A stretch of DNA of 64,000 nucleotides. Origin: an uncultured Hyphomonadaceae bacterium. GTDB lineage: Bacteria > Pseudomonadota > Alphaproteobacteria > Caulobacterales > Hyphomonadaceae. Within the stretch, counting starts at the first letter, position 1, and every line of letters begins with the position of its first letter. Below, in pieces: positions 27,295 through 34,128 of this stretch. The notes beneath the pieces were generated by a model. It had not been told where the DNA came from, made no database searches, and worked only from the letters and a program-made list of their open reading frames with translations. Made by a program: the position numbers and the translations under genes. The DNA lies in NCBI GenBank assembly GCA_913057945.1, contig CAJXOF010000005.1, positions 186,001 through 250,000 on the forward strand. Reading direction: 5' to 3'.

Positions 27295-27465
27295 TGGGAA
27301 TGGCCTTTCTGGACGGTGGTAAATGACCTGTGCATATAGTCGCTGACTTAAGGTGTGCGCAATAATTGTTTCTTTGCCCAGATTGGCGTAACAGTCGCGC
27401 TTTCTGGGGTGGCTGAAAACGATTCCTGTTGCAGCGATCCGGAACCCAGCAGGAGGCCCGTCCGC

Positions 27466-28239
27466 ATGAGCAAGAAGCGCGTTATTTACGAGGGCAAGGC
27501 AAAGATCCTCTATGAGGGCCCGGAACCGGGCACGCTCATCCAGTATTTCAAGGATGATGCAACGGCCTTCAACGCGCAAAAGCGCGCCGTGCTGGACGGC
27601 AAGGGCGTCCTGAACAACCGCATCAGCGAGTTCATGATGACGCGCCTGTCGGCTGTCGGAATTCCCACCCATTTCATCCGCCGCCTCAACATGCGCGAAC
27701 AACTGGTCAAGAAGGTGGACATCATTCCGCTGGAAGTGGTCGTCCGCAATGTTGCCGCCGGCACCCTGTCCAAACGCCTCGGCATCGAGGAAGGCCAGGT
27801 CCTGCCCCGCCCGATGGTTGAATTCTACCTGAAGGATGACGCCCTCGGCGATCCGCTGGTGACCGAAGAGCATATTGCGGCCTTCGGCTGGGCTGCAGCG
27901 CAGGAATATGATGATTTGATCGCCATGTCGCTGCGCGTGAACGATTTCATGTCAGGCCTGTTCGCCGCCGTCGGAATCCGGCTCGTCGACTTCAAGCTTG
28001 AGTTTGGGCGCCATTATGAAGGCGATAGCGACGTGCCGCGCATTCTGCTCGCTGACGAGATCAGCCCGGACAGCTGCCGGCTCTGGGATTTCGAGACTGG
28101 CGACAAGCTGGACAAGGACCGGTTCCGCCGCGACCTTGGTGGTGTGACCGAAGCCTATGCGGAAGTTGCACGCCGTCTCGGCATCCTCAAGGAATCCGGC
28201 GAAACCGACAATGTGGTGAGCTTCAATGGCGGCAAGTGA
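27466..28239 (+). CDS. purC: SAICAR synthetase
   Basis: Phosphoribosylaminoimidazole-succinocarboxamide synthase, which joins CAIR and aspartate with ATP. 257 residues. Seen: the N-terminal ATP loop [29 protein letters not shown], the [16 protein letters not shown] segment and [14 protein letters not shown]...[15 protein letters not shown] near the C-terminus. A full AGGAGG lies 10 bases before the ATG at 27466; longer frames upstream lack support. It starts the purC-(small protein)-purS cluster, whereas purQ and purL lie 20-25 kb away. Confidence 0.97.
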   Translation: MSKKRVIYEGKAKILYEGPEPGTLIQYFKDDATAFNAQKRAVLDGKGVLNNRISEFMMTRLSAVGIPTHFIRRLNMREQLVKKVDIIPLEVVVRNVAAGTLSKRLGIEEGQVLPRPMVEFYLKDDALGDPLVTEEHIAAFGWAAAQEYDDLIAMSLRVNDFMSGLFAAVGIRLVDFKLEFGRHYEGDSDVPRILLADEISPDSCRLWDFETGDKLDKDRFRRDLGGVTEAYAEVARRLGILKESGETDNVVSFNGGK

Positions 28240-28252
28240 GCCGGCAGAGAAC

Positions 28253-28402
28253 ATGATTCCGAACGAGAGATTTCAGTCCATGACCCCTGCCACGAAAGCC
28301 AAGACGCGTAGCAAGGCCTCCCGGCCTTCCGGCCTCGCGCCCATCCTCGCCACGACCCTTTTGCTGGTTGGCATAGGATACGCGGTCAGCTTGTTTCAAT
28401 AG
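28253..28402 (+). CDS. Small single-TM protein between purC and purS
   Basis: 49 codons: a basic N-terminal half (KAKTRSKASRPSG) and a C-terminal hydrophobic helix (LAPILATTLLLVGIGYAVSLF). A tail-anchored inner-membrane peptide is predicted. Start at 28253 with GGCAGAG upstream, or at 28280. It sits 13 bases after purC and 51 bases before purS in the same direction. I recognise no named family; confidence rests on the plausible TM helix, the spacing and the coding-like GC3 pattern. Confidence 0.5.
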   Translation: MIPNERFQSMTPATKAKTRSKASRPSGLAPILATTLLLVGIGYAVSLFQ

Positions 28403-28453
28403 GCACAAAATCGGGCTATGGGGGCCCGACTCAGACTTCCCAGGAGATCCCTC

Positions 28454-28699
28454 ATGAAAGCCATCGTCCACGTCGCGCTGAAGAATGGTGTCCTGGACCC
28501 TCAGGGCAAGGCCGTTGCGGATACGCTGGCACGCATGGGTTACAAGGAAGTCGAAGCGGCACGCATCGGCAAGGTCATCGAGCTGGATCTTGAGGACGGC
28601 CTTTCCTCCGACGCCGCAGAAGCGCGGGTCAAGGAAATGTGCGAAAAGCTTCTGGCGAATACGGTCATCGAAAGCTATCGCTTCGAGCTGATGAACTAG
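28454..28699 (+). CDS. purS: Phosphoribosylformylglycinamidine synthase subunit PurS
   Basis: A small dimeric assembly and ammonia-channel subunit bridging PurL and PurQ. 81 residues, the normal length. Seen: MKAIVHVALKNGVLDPQGKAV, then ARMGYKEVEAARIGKVIELDL and CEKLLANTVIESYRFEL, all typical. AGGAGATCCCTC precedes the ATG at 28454; an upstream in-frame start at 28418 is unlikely. The partner genes purQ and purL are at 2.8 and 8.1 kb of this window. The ~140-base gap that follows contains the tetR operator region. Confidence 0.95.
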   Translation: MKAIVHVALKNGVLDPQGKAVADTLARMGYKEVEAARIGKVIELDLEDGLSSDAAEARVKEMCEKLLANTVIESYRFELMN

Positions 28700-28773
28700 G
28701 TTCGTTTTTCTTTAAACTTCAAACACGTACACCTCCCAGAATGGGAGCAGAGTGCAGGTAAAATCATTTAGTG

Positions 28774-28802
28774 AGCAAGTATTCACTTGCTAATGCGTGA
28801 AT
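28774..28802. promoter_or_regulatory. Operator-like dyads before tetR-family gene
   Basis: AGCAAGT-ATTC-ACTTGCT (28774-28791), a perfect 7-bp inverted repeat, overlaps ATTCAC-N10-GTGAAT (28781-28802), a second dyad. The position 38-66 bases before the TetR-type start suits autoregulation, as is common in this family. Confidence 0.6.
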
Positions 28803-28839
28803 CTGTGCATAAATTGTCTTCACAGACATGGAGGGCCAG

Positions 28840-29442
28840 ATGGCGAGACCGTCAAGCACAGATCAATCCAAACCCAAGCCGCGCGCCCGCAACGCCCGCC
28901 CCAAGATCGAACGTGCTGCGCTGAAGCTGTTCATCCATGAAGGCATAGACGCCGCCACCACGCGTGAGATTGCCGAGAAAGCCGGTGTGTCCGAAGGCGC
29001 GCTCTACCGTCATTACAAGGGCAAGGATGAACTGGCCCTGTCGCTGTTCATGGAAACGCACAATCGCCTCGGTGCGATGATGGCGGAAGCGCTGTCGGGC
29101 GACGGGTCACTCGAAGACAAGGTCCATGCTGCCGTCGAGGCCTATTGTGCGCTGGCCGATGAGGACTTCCTGCTCTTTTCGTTTCATCTTGTTTCACTCC
29201 ATCGCTTCCTGCCCTATGACAAACGACGCGAGGACGATCCGGTCTCGATCACCGAGAAGATCATTGCCGGCCTGATCCAGGAGGGGCACATCCCCAAGGG
29301 CGACCCTGCCCTGAAAGCCGCCATGGCGCTCGGCGTGGTCATGCAAGCTGGCCAGAACAAGATCTACAACCGCCTGCCCGGTCCGTTTTCCCAACACGCG
29401 CCCGCTATGGCTCGCGCGGTCATGTGCGTCCTGAAGTCCTAG
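28840..29442 (+). CDS. TetR/AcrR family transcriptional regulator
   Basis: 200 residues. A basic, Lys/Arg/Pro-rich leader (residues 9-21) precedes a TetR helix-turn-helix: AALKLFIHEGIDAATTREIAEKAGVSEGALYRHYKGKDEL (split across about residues 26-66). The C-terminal helical domain presumably binds a ligand, unknown. The ATG at 28840 is preferred since GGAGGG lies 4 bases upstream; an in-frame ATG at 28828 adds four residues and overlaps that site. The operator-like dyads upstream suggest autorepression. It is followed after 27 bases by plsC on the same strand, so the acyltransferase is its likely target and a fatty-acid or acyl ligand is a reasonable guess. Confidence 0.9.
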   Translation: MARPSSTDQSKPKPRARNARPKIERAALKLFIHEGIDAATTREIAEKAGVSEGALYRHYKGKDELALSLFMETHNRLGAMMAEALSGDGSLEDKVHAAVEAYCALADEDFLLFSFHLVSLHRFLPYDKRREDDPVSITEKIIAGLIQEGHIPKGDPALKAAMALGVVMQAGQNKIYNRLPGPFSQHAPAMARAVMCVLKS

Positions 29443-29469
29443 CGATCCGTCACACAAGGAGTCCGACCC

Positions 29470-30276
29470 ATGCGCGGTCTCATCTTCACGCTCGTCTACT
29501 ACCTTCTCTCAGGGGTCTATGTCCTGGCCTCCCTGCCTTTCCTGATCCTGCCCGGCCACACACCTGTTCGCGCGATCATCCGCAGTTACACGCGGGCCAT
29601 GAACCTCAACCTTCGATTTGTGGCAGGCATCCGCAAGGAAGTGCGTGGGCAGAGCAATCTGCCAGAGGGCCCCTTCATCCTCGCGGCAAAGCATCAAAGC
29701 TGGGGTGACGGGTTCCTCGTCTATCCGGAAGTGAAAAACCTTGCCTTCGTGACCGGCGACCATCTGGAGAAATTCCCGCTCGTCGGCGGCATCCTGCGCA
29801 AGCTGGGCGCGATCGTGATCGACACTTGTGGCGGCGGTGACCGCAAGGCCGCCTCGCTGGCGGAAGGCATGGAACGCGCCCGCGAGGAAGGACGTCGGGT
29901 GCTCATCTATCCGGAAGGCCATCTGGCTCCGGTCGGACACCATTTCCGCTACAAGGCAGGCGTCTGGCACATGGCGCGCGCCATGAATGTCCCCGTCATT
30001 CCAGTCGCGACGAATATTGGCCTGTTCTGGAAACAGCAGGAGCGTACAAAGACACGTGGCACCGCTGTCATCGAATTCCTTCCCGCCCTGGACCCAAGCT
30101 TGCCGAAAGCCGAATTCCTCGAATTGCTCACGGACGTGACCGAGGCCCGCACCGCACAACTGGTGGCGGAAGCGACCGGCGAACCAGTGAAACCGGCGAT
30201 CCTGATCCCGGATCCGCCGAAAGGAACGGAGGCGTCACCGACCCCGGACGACCTAGCCGCATTCAGCAAGCCCTGA
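29470..30276 (+). CDS. 1-acyl-sn-glycerol-3-phosphate acyltransferase family (PlsC-like)
   Basis: Acylates lysophosphatidate to phosphatidate at the inner membrane, or a related lysophospholipid. 268 residues. An N-terminal hydrophobic segment (about 5-28), then catalytic KHQSWGD (His75 to Asp80, the HX4D motif; the usual Asn before His is Lys here) and YPEGH (about 147-151). A Thr/Pro-rich C-terminal tail is extra. It is co-directional with and close to the tetR gene. The genome surely has another PlsC, so a specialised role is possible. Confidence 0.9.
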   Translation: MRGLIFTLVYYLLSGVYVLASLPFLILPGHTPVRAIIRSYTRAMNLNLRFVAGIRKEVRGQSNLPEGPFILAAKHQSWGDGFLVYPEVKNLAFVTGDHLEKFPLVGGILRKLGAIVIDTCGGGDRKAASLAEGMERAREEGRRVLIYPEGHLAPVGHHFRYKAGVWHMARAMNVPVIPVATNIGLFWKQQERTKTRGTAVIEFLPALDPSLPKAEFLELLTDVTEARTAQLVAEATGEPVKPAILIPDPPKGTEASPTPDDLAAFSKP

Positions 30277-30310
30277 ACGGTCTCACAAAAGTCTTTACGA
30301 GTCCCATTTT

Positions 30311-30325
30311 TATTGATAAACAATA
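30311..30325. promoter_or_regulatory. Palindrome TATTG-N5-CAATA, copy 2
   Basis: A perfect dyad around ATAAA, extendable by one base each side (30310-30326). It is 14/15 identical to the palindrome at 16924-16938. It lies 35 bases before the start of the first secreted paralogue. Confidence 0.5.
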
Positions 30326-30336
30326 ATAACTCAGGT

Positions 30337-30360
30337 GATCCCGGGGGCCAAATCGGGATC
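30337..30360 (+). promoter_or_regulatory. Hairpin abutting the start codon of the secreted protein gene
   Basis: GATCCCG (30337-30343) and CGGGATC (30354-30360), 7 bp perfect with a 10-base loop. The 3' arm touches the ATG at 30361 and covers the place of the ribosome binding site, so it should hinder initiation unless opened. Confidence 0.5.
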
Positions 30361-30882
30361 ATGAAAATGACGACAACCACATCAAAGATCGCGCTCGGAC
30401 TGTTTTCGGCTGTGCTCGCAACAGCATTGATGCCGGCGTCAGCCGCTGGCTGGAAAGTCTGGGAGGGCCACAATGAGGCAGCACCCCGAGCCATCCTCAC
30501 CGATACGAGCGACCGCGCTGGCGCAGTCCTGGTCTGCGACCCAATAGGGAATATGTCTGCCATTCTCTCTATGGAAGCGGGCAGTATCTCTGATCAATTG
30601 GACATTCACGCCACCTACAAGCGCGGCGAAACTGCCCTGATATCTGCAGGCAACGAGAGCGCACTCGAGACCACTGTCCGCTACTCGCCTGCCAACAGCG
30701 TCATCGAGATTGAATCACACACCCCGGCTGCAAGAATCTACAATTCCGCCATTCGAGGCGTCCCCGTCATGATTTCGGTTGAACATGCTGGGAAAGTGGA
30801 AACGCTTTTGCCAAAGCCGGACCAGACCTTCAGGGCGTTCGCCAAAACGTGCAACGCCGCACGCATGACTAACGCTAAATAG
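30361..30882 (+). CDS. Hypothetical secreted protein, paralogue 1
   Basis: 173 residues with a signal peptide (cleavage near MPASAAG). The mature part has RIYNSAIRGVPVMISVE and ends FRAFAKTCNAAR. The next gene encodes RIYNSVVRGDQVQLKVQ and FIAFAKFCPV in the same order, so the two are diverged paralogues. One Cys near the end pairs with another in the middle (VLVCDP); the paralogue has the same layout (LSCQ...KFCP), suggesting a disulfide. I recognise no named family. The start could be 30361 or 30367. The upstream palindrome and start-site hairpin suggest regulated expression. Confidence 0.7.
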   Translation: MKMTTTTSKIALGLFSAVLATALMPASAAGWKVWEGHNEAAPRAILTDTSDRAGAVLVCDPIGNMSAILSMEAGSISDQLDIHATYKRGETALISAGNESALETTVRYSPANSVIEIESHTPAARIYNSAIRGVPVMISVEHAGKVETLLPKPDQTFRAFAKTCNAARMTNAK

Positions 30883-30949
30883 CATATCCGGAAAGCGTGC
30901 AATCCCCTTCGATTTAGGGTTGACGCACAGGGTTGTCGCATGACCATCT

Positions 30950-30969
30950 TTTCGCATGCAATTGCGAAA
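30950..30969 (+). promoter_or_regulatory. Hairpin overlapping the ribosome binding site of paralogue 2
   Basis: TTTCGCA (30950-30956) and TGCGAAA (30963-30969), 7 bp with a 6-base loop. The 3' arm includes the first bases of AAAGGA, the ribosome binding site of the gene starting at 30979. Confidence 0.45.
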
Positions 30970-30978
30970 GGATGGCCC

Positions 30979-31584
30979 ATGTTGAAACTCCTGACCCCTA
31001 TAGCTGCCATGGCGATAGCGGCTACACCTGCGCTCGCTGACCCGGCCCAACGCGTCTGGACCCAAGAACAAGATCAACTGATCCAGGTCGATAGTGCAGA
31101 CGCCGGCAAAGACCCGAATTTCAAAAGCCTGGTCCGGATCATCAAGGCGGAAGGCGGCGATTATCCGACCATTCAGTTGAGCTGTCAGATTACCACGAGT
31201 GGATACAAAGCCCTGAATTTCAGCGTCCAGCTGGATCCCGAAAACACCTATGAAGACGATGCAGACCGCAGTCCGCGCTTCCACCATATCTCGGGGATCA
31301 TGACGGTCCGTGACGAGAAATTTCCGGACCGGTACGCGTTTCATGCCAAGTCGACCAAGCTGATCCCTCTTAGCCGCGAGGTGCCCTCGCGCATCTACAA
31401 TTCCGTTGTCCGCGGAGACCAGGTGCAGCTGAAGGTACAGGGCAAGCAGCGCAATCTTGCCCTGCCGGCTAAGAACGACGTATTCATCGCCTTCGCCAAA
31501 TTCTGCCCCGTGACTAATGGTGGCAAGTTCGATGTCTCGGTCTTTGAGACCCTCAAAGGCATGGAACTTTCTCCGAACCTCTAG
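30979..31584 (+). CDS. Hypothetical secreted protein, paralogue 2
   Basis: 201 residues with a signal peptide (cleavage near ATPALAD). It shares the RIYNSxxRGxxV and AFAKxC segments and the two-Cys layout with the preceding protein but is about 28 residues longer, including a C-terminal tail NGGKFDVSVFETLKGMEL. The start at 30979 has AAAGGA 6 bases upstream, inside a small hairpin; the longer frame from 30940 lacks a signal peptide. The gap of 96 bases to paralogue 1 is large enough for a second promoter. Function is unknown; a small periplasmic binding or inhibitor protein is possible. Confidence 0.72.
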   Translation: MLKLLTPIAAMAIAATPALADPAQRVWTQEQDQLIQVDSADAGKDPNFKSLVRIIKAEGGDYPTIQLSCQITTSGYKALNFSVQLDPENTYEDDADRSPRFHHISGIMTVRDEKFPDRYAFHAKSTKLIPLSREVPSRIYNSVVRGDQVQLKVQGKQRNLALPAKNDVFIAFAKFCPVTNGGKFDVSVFETLKGMELSPNL

Positions 31585-31620
31585 GGGTAGAGGCCTCCGC
31601 TACGCTGCGATCCCTACCCC
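31584..31620. terminator. Weak hairpin between convergent genes
   Basis: GGGGTAG (31584-31590) and CTACCCC (31614-31620), 7 bp perfect with a 23-base loop. The right arm contains the stop of the glycosylase gene. Little T-tract, so a terminator role is tentative. Confidence 0.3.
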
Positions 31621-32099
31621 AGCAATGCCTCACGCCACATGAGCAGCTTGCGCTCATAGTCGAGGGACGCGTAGGCCGGGCTGGTGGAGGGCGCAGCCTT
31701 GGCCTCAATCGCGGGCCGCACAGGGCGCGCATGTTTCTCGAAACTCTTTGCCGCCTTCCCCCCGTTCAGAACCACGCGTTCGATCCCCGGATGCACCTCA
31801 AAAAAGGTCATGAAATCGTTTGGCACCTCATCCTTTATGTTTGAATCCAGACTGCCCTCGCGCTGGCAGAGTTTCAGGACGTCCCAGACCGCCACGCCCT
31901 GATCTTTCAGGATCGCCGTCCGTTCGGCATAAGGCCGCTCTGGCCCAGCCCCGAACATATCTCCCATGATGCGCCAGAAGGCATTTCGTGGATGACCGTA
32001 ATATTGGTTGGCTTCGAGTGAGGCGATGCCCGGCATGCTGCCGAGAATCAGGATGCGCGCATCTGGATCGGATATGGGATCAAAGCCCTGAATGATCAT
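31614..32099 (-). CDS. Hypoxanthine-DNA glycosylase-like (UDG superfamily family 6)
   Basis: 161 residues. Predicted to excise deoxyinosine (hypoxanthine) from DNA. Seen: ILGSMPGIASLEANQYYGHPRNAFWRIMGDMF, the catalytic block of family 6 UDG-like enzymes, with Asn in HPRNAFW as the presumed catalytic residue, and the C-terminal PSTSPA motif that replaces the UDG HPSP loop. Family 6 members characterised so far act on hypoxanthine rather than uracil. The adjacency to Fe-S genes has no obvious meaning; it lies 21 bases after sufA-like on the same strand and could be co-transcribed. Confidence 0.85.
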   Translation of the reverse strand: MIIQGFDPISDPDARILILGSMPGIASLEANQYYGHPRNAFWRIMGDMFGAGPERPYAERTAILKDQGVAVWDVLKLCQREGSLDSNIKDEVPNDFMTFFEVHPGIERVVLNGGKAAKSFEKHARPVRPAIEAKAAPSTSPAYASLDYERKLLMWREALLG

Positions 32100-32120
32100 C
32101 GGCCTTACCTGTCTCGCAGG

Positions 32121-32477
32121 TTATGCCGTCGCCGGGATGATCGTCACGCTCTCGCCACAGCCACAGGCATCGGTCTGGTTAGGATTGCGGAAAACAAATT
32201 TCTCGTGCAGCGGCGTGACTTCATAATCCACTTCACTGCCCAGCAGGAACAGGACAGCCTTGGCATCGATTACGATGGTGACCCCATTGTCTTCGACCAC
32301 TTCATCCAGCGTCTCGGGCGCTTCGGCATAGTCCATGACATATTCCATGCCCGCGCAACCGCCATTCTTCACGCCTACACGGAGATATCCGGCACCTTTT
32401 TCCTGCATGATCTCCTTCACACGCGTTGCAGCGGCGTCGGTGAGCTTCACGGGCTTGGGTCTGGGTCTTCTGGCCAT
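32121..32477 (-). CDS. sufA: HesB/IscA-family iron-sulfur carrier (SufA-like)
   Basis: An A-type carrier that receives Fe-S clusters from SufBCD. 118 residues. The three invariant cysteines are present: Cys41 (NGGCAGMEY) and Cys105/Cys107 (DACGCGES). The basic N-terminus (ARRPRPKPVKL) precedes the usual start of homology. Start at ATG 32477; a GTG three codons earlier is possible. It ends the SUF cluster. The 35-base gap to the preceding sufT-like gene is compatible with one operon. Confidence 0.93.
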   Translation of the reverse strand: MARRPRPKPVKLTDAAATRVKEIMQEKGAGYLRVGVKNGGCAGMEYVMDYAEAPETLDEVVEDNGVTIVIDAKAVLFLLGSEVDYEVTPLHEKFVFRNPNQTDACGCGESVTIIPATA

Positions 32478-32512
32478 GACAATCACATAGGAACGAAAGC
32501 GTTCCGGTTCAA

Positions 32513-32896
32513 TTAAAGCATGTTCAGCGCGAGGCGGGCTTCGTCCGACATGCGGGAAGGATCCCAGGGTGGGTCGAAGGTCAGACGCACTTCCACATCC
32601 TGTACGCCGTCAACGGTGCGCGCGGCCGTTTCTACCCAGCCCGGCATATCACCTGCCACAGGGCACCCAGGCGCAGTCAGCGTCATATCGACATCGACCT
32701 TGTAGTCGTCATCAATATCAACCTTGTAGATCAGGCCAAGTTCGTAGATGTCGACCGGGATTTCCGGGTCGAACACCGTCTTGAACGCGGTAATCAGATC
32801 GTCGGTAATCCGATTCAGCTCATCCTGCGGAATCTTGGAGCCCGTGTCCTCGGAGGAAACATCGACCATGTCGCGAGATGTCATATCGTCTGCCAT
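32513..32896 (-). CDS. sufT: DUF59/MIP18-family Fe-S assembly protein (SufT-like)
   Basis: 127 residues. An N-terminal acidic extension (about 40 residues, SSEDTGSKIPQDEL), then the MIP18/DUF59 domain: ITAFKTVFDPEIPVDIYELGLIY-type start (about 38-58), LTAPGCPVAGDMPGWV with the conserved Cys, and LTFDPPWDPSRMSDEARL. The family takes part in Fe-S maturation; SufT in other bacteria is an auxiliary factor needed under high Fe-S demand. It lies 8 bases from sufS and is part of the operon. Confidence 0.92.
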   Translation of the reverse strand: MADDMTSRDMVDVSSEDTGSKIPQDELNRITDDLITAFKTVFDPEIPVDIYELGLIYKVDIDDDYKVDVDMTLTAPGCPVAGDMPGWVETAARTVDGVQDVEVRLTFDPPWDPSRMSDEARLALNML

Positions 32897-32904
32897 GACG
32901 TCAC

Positions 32905-34128
32905 CTATACCAGCATTTCCCGCGCCTTGGCGAGCGCCGCGATGAAGGCGTCCACTTCGGCTTGGGTGTTATAAATTGCGAAACTCGCTCGCGCTGTGGC
33001 GCTGACCCCCAGATGCTCCATCAGGGGCTGGGCGCAATGATGCCCTGCACGGATGGCGATGCCGTACCGATCAAGTATCTGAGCAATATCATGAGGGTGT
33101 GCCCCTTCAAGGCTGAAGGCCAGTACAGCCCCCTTGTGCGGCGTCTCACCATGAATGGTCAGGCCATTGACGCCCCTCAGTCCCTCATGGGCCCGCGCGT
33201 AAAGCGCATCTTCATGCGCCTTCACATCTGCGTGTTCGAACGCCGTCATCCAGTCGAGCGCGGCTCCAAGGCCGATCGCTTCAAGGATCGGTGGTGTGCC
33301 GGCTTCGAATTTGTGAGGCGCTGTATTGTAGGTCACCCGGTCGCGGGTGACGATTTCGATCATTTCGCCGCCGCCCTGATAGGGCCGCGCGCGATCCAGT
33401 GCTTCAGCTGTCCCGTAGAGCACGCCGATACCGGTCGGACCGTAGAGCTTGTGGCCGGTCATGACATACCAATCGCAGTCGAGCGCCTGCACATCGACTT
33501 TCAGATGGACCGCGGCCTGGCTGCCATCCGCCAGCACTTCCGCGCCCGCTCCATGCGCCAGCCGGCAGATTTCCGCCATGTCCGTGACGCTGCCGAGCAC
33601 ATTGCTCATATGGGTGATGGCAACCATGCGCGTTTTCGGACCAATTGTTTCGGCAAGCTCTGCCATGTCCAGCGAACCATCATCGTTCAGGCCCACCCAT
33701 TTCAGGACGGCGCCATGACGCTCGCGCAGGAAGTGCCACGGAACGATGTTGGAGTGATGCTCCATGATGGAGAGGATGATCTCATCGCCCGGTTCAATCC
33801 GCCCGGCGAGCGCAGAGGCGACAAGGTTGATGCCTTCCGTCGACCCCTTGGTATAGACGATATTCTCTGTCGACGGCGCGTTGAGGAATGCGCGGACTTT
33901 CTCGCGCGCGGCCTCATAGGCCTCCGTCGTCTCGTTGGACAGAGTATGGATGCCACGATGCACATTGGCATAGGCCGTGCGCGACTGGTTCGCGATCTTG
34001 TCGATCACCGCATTCGGCTTTTGCGCGCTGGCGGCGTTGTCCAGATACACCAGCGGCTTGCCATTCACTTCACGTGACAGGATCGGGAATTCCGCGCGGA
34101 TCGCATTGATGTCGAAGGAACGGCTCAT
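32905..34128 (-). CDS. sufS: Cysteine desulfurase SufS
   Basis: A PLP enzyme mobilising sulfur from cysteine for SufBCD. 407 residues, group II desulfurase. Seen: PLVYLDNAASAQKP, YANVHRGIHTLSNE, the PLP-lysine region MTGHKLYGPTGIGVLYG and catalytic Cys at about 365 (RAGHHCAQP), with the group II RAGHHCAQPL context. The start overlaps the sufD stop by 4 bases (ATGA), showing translational coupling. A second, group I desulfurase heads the same operon; no sufE is seen here. Confidence 0.96.
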   Translation of the reverse strand: MSRSFDINAIRAEFPILSREVNGKPLVYLDNAASAQKPNAVIDKIANQSRTAYANVHRGIHTLSNETTEAYEAAREKVRAFLNAPSTENIVYTKGSTEGINLVASALAGRIEPGDEIILSIMEHHSNIVPWHFLRERHGAVLKWVGLNDDGSLDMAELAETIGPKTRMVAITHMSNVLGSVTDMAEICRLAHGAGAEVLADGSQAAVHLKVDVQALDCDWYVMTGHKLYGPTGIGVLYGTAEALDRARPYQGGGEMIEIVTRDRVTYNTAPHKFEAGTPPILEAIGLGAALDWMTAFEHADVKAHEDALYARAHEGLRGVNGLTIHGETPHKGAVLAFSLEGAHPHDIAQILDRYGIAIRAGHHCAQPLMEHLGVSATARASFAIYNTQAEVDAFIAALAKAREMLV

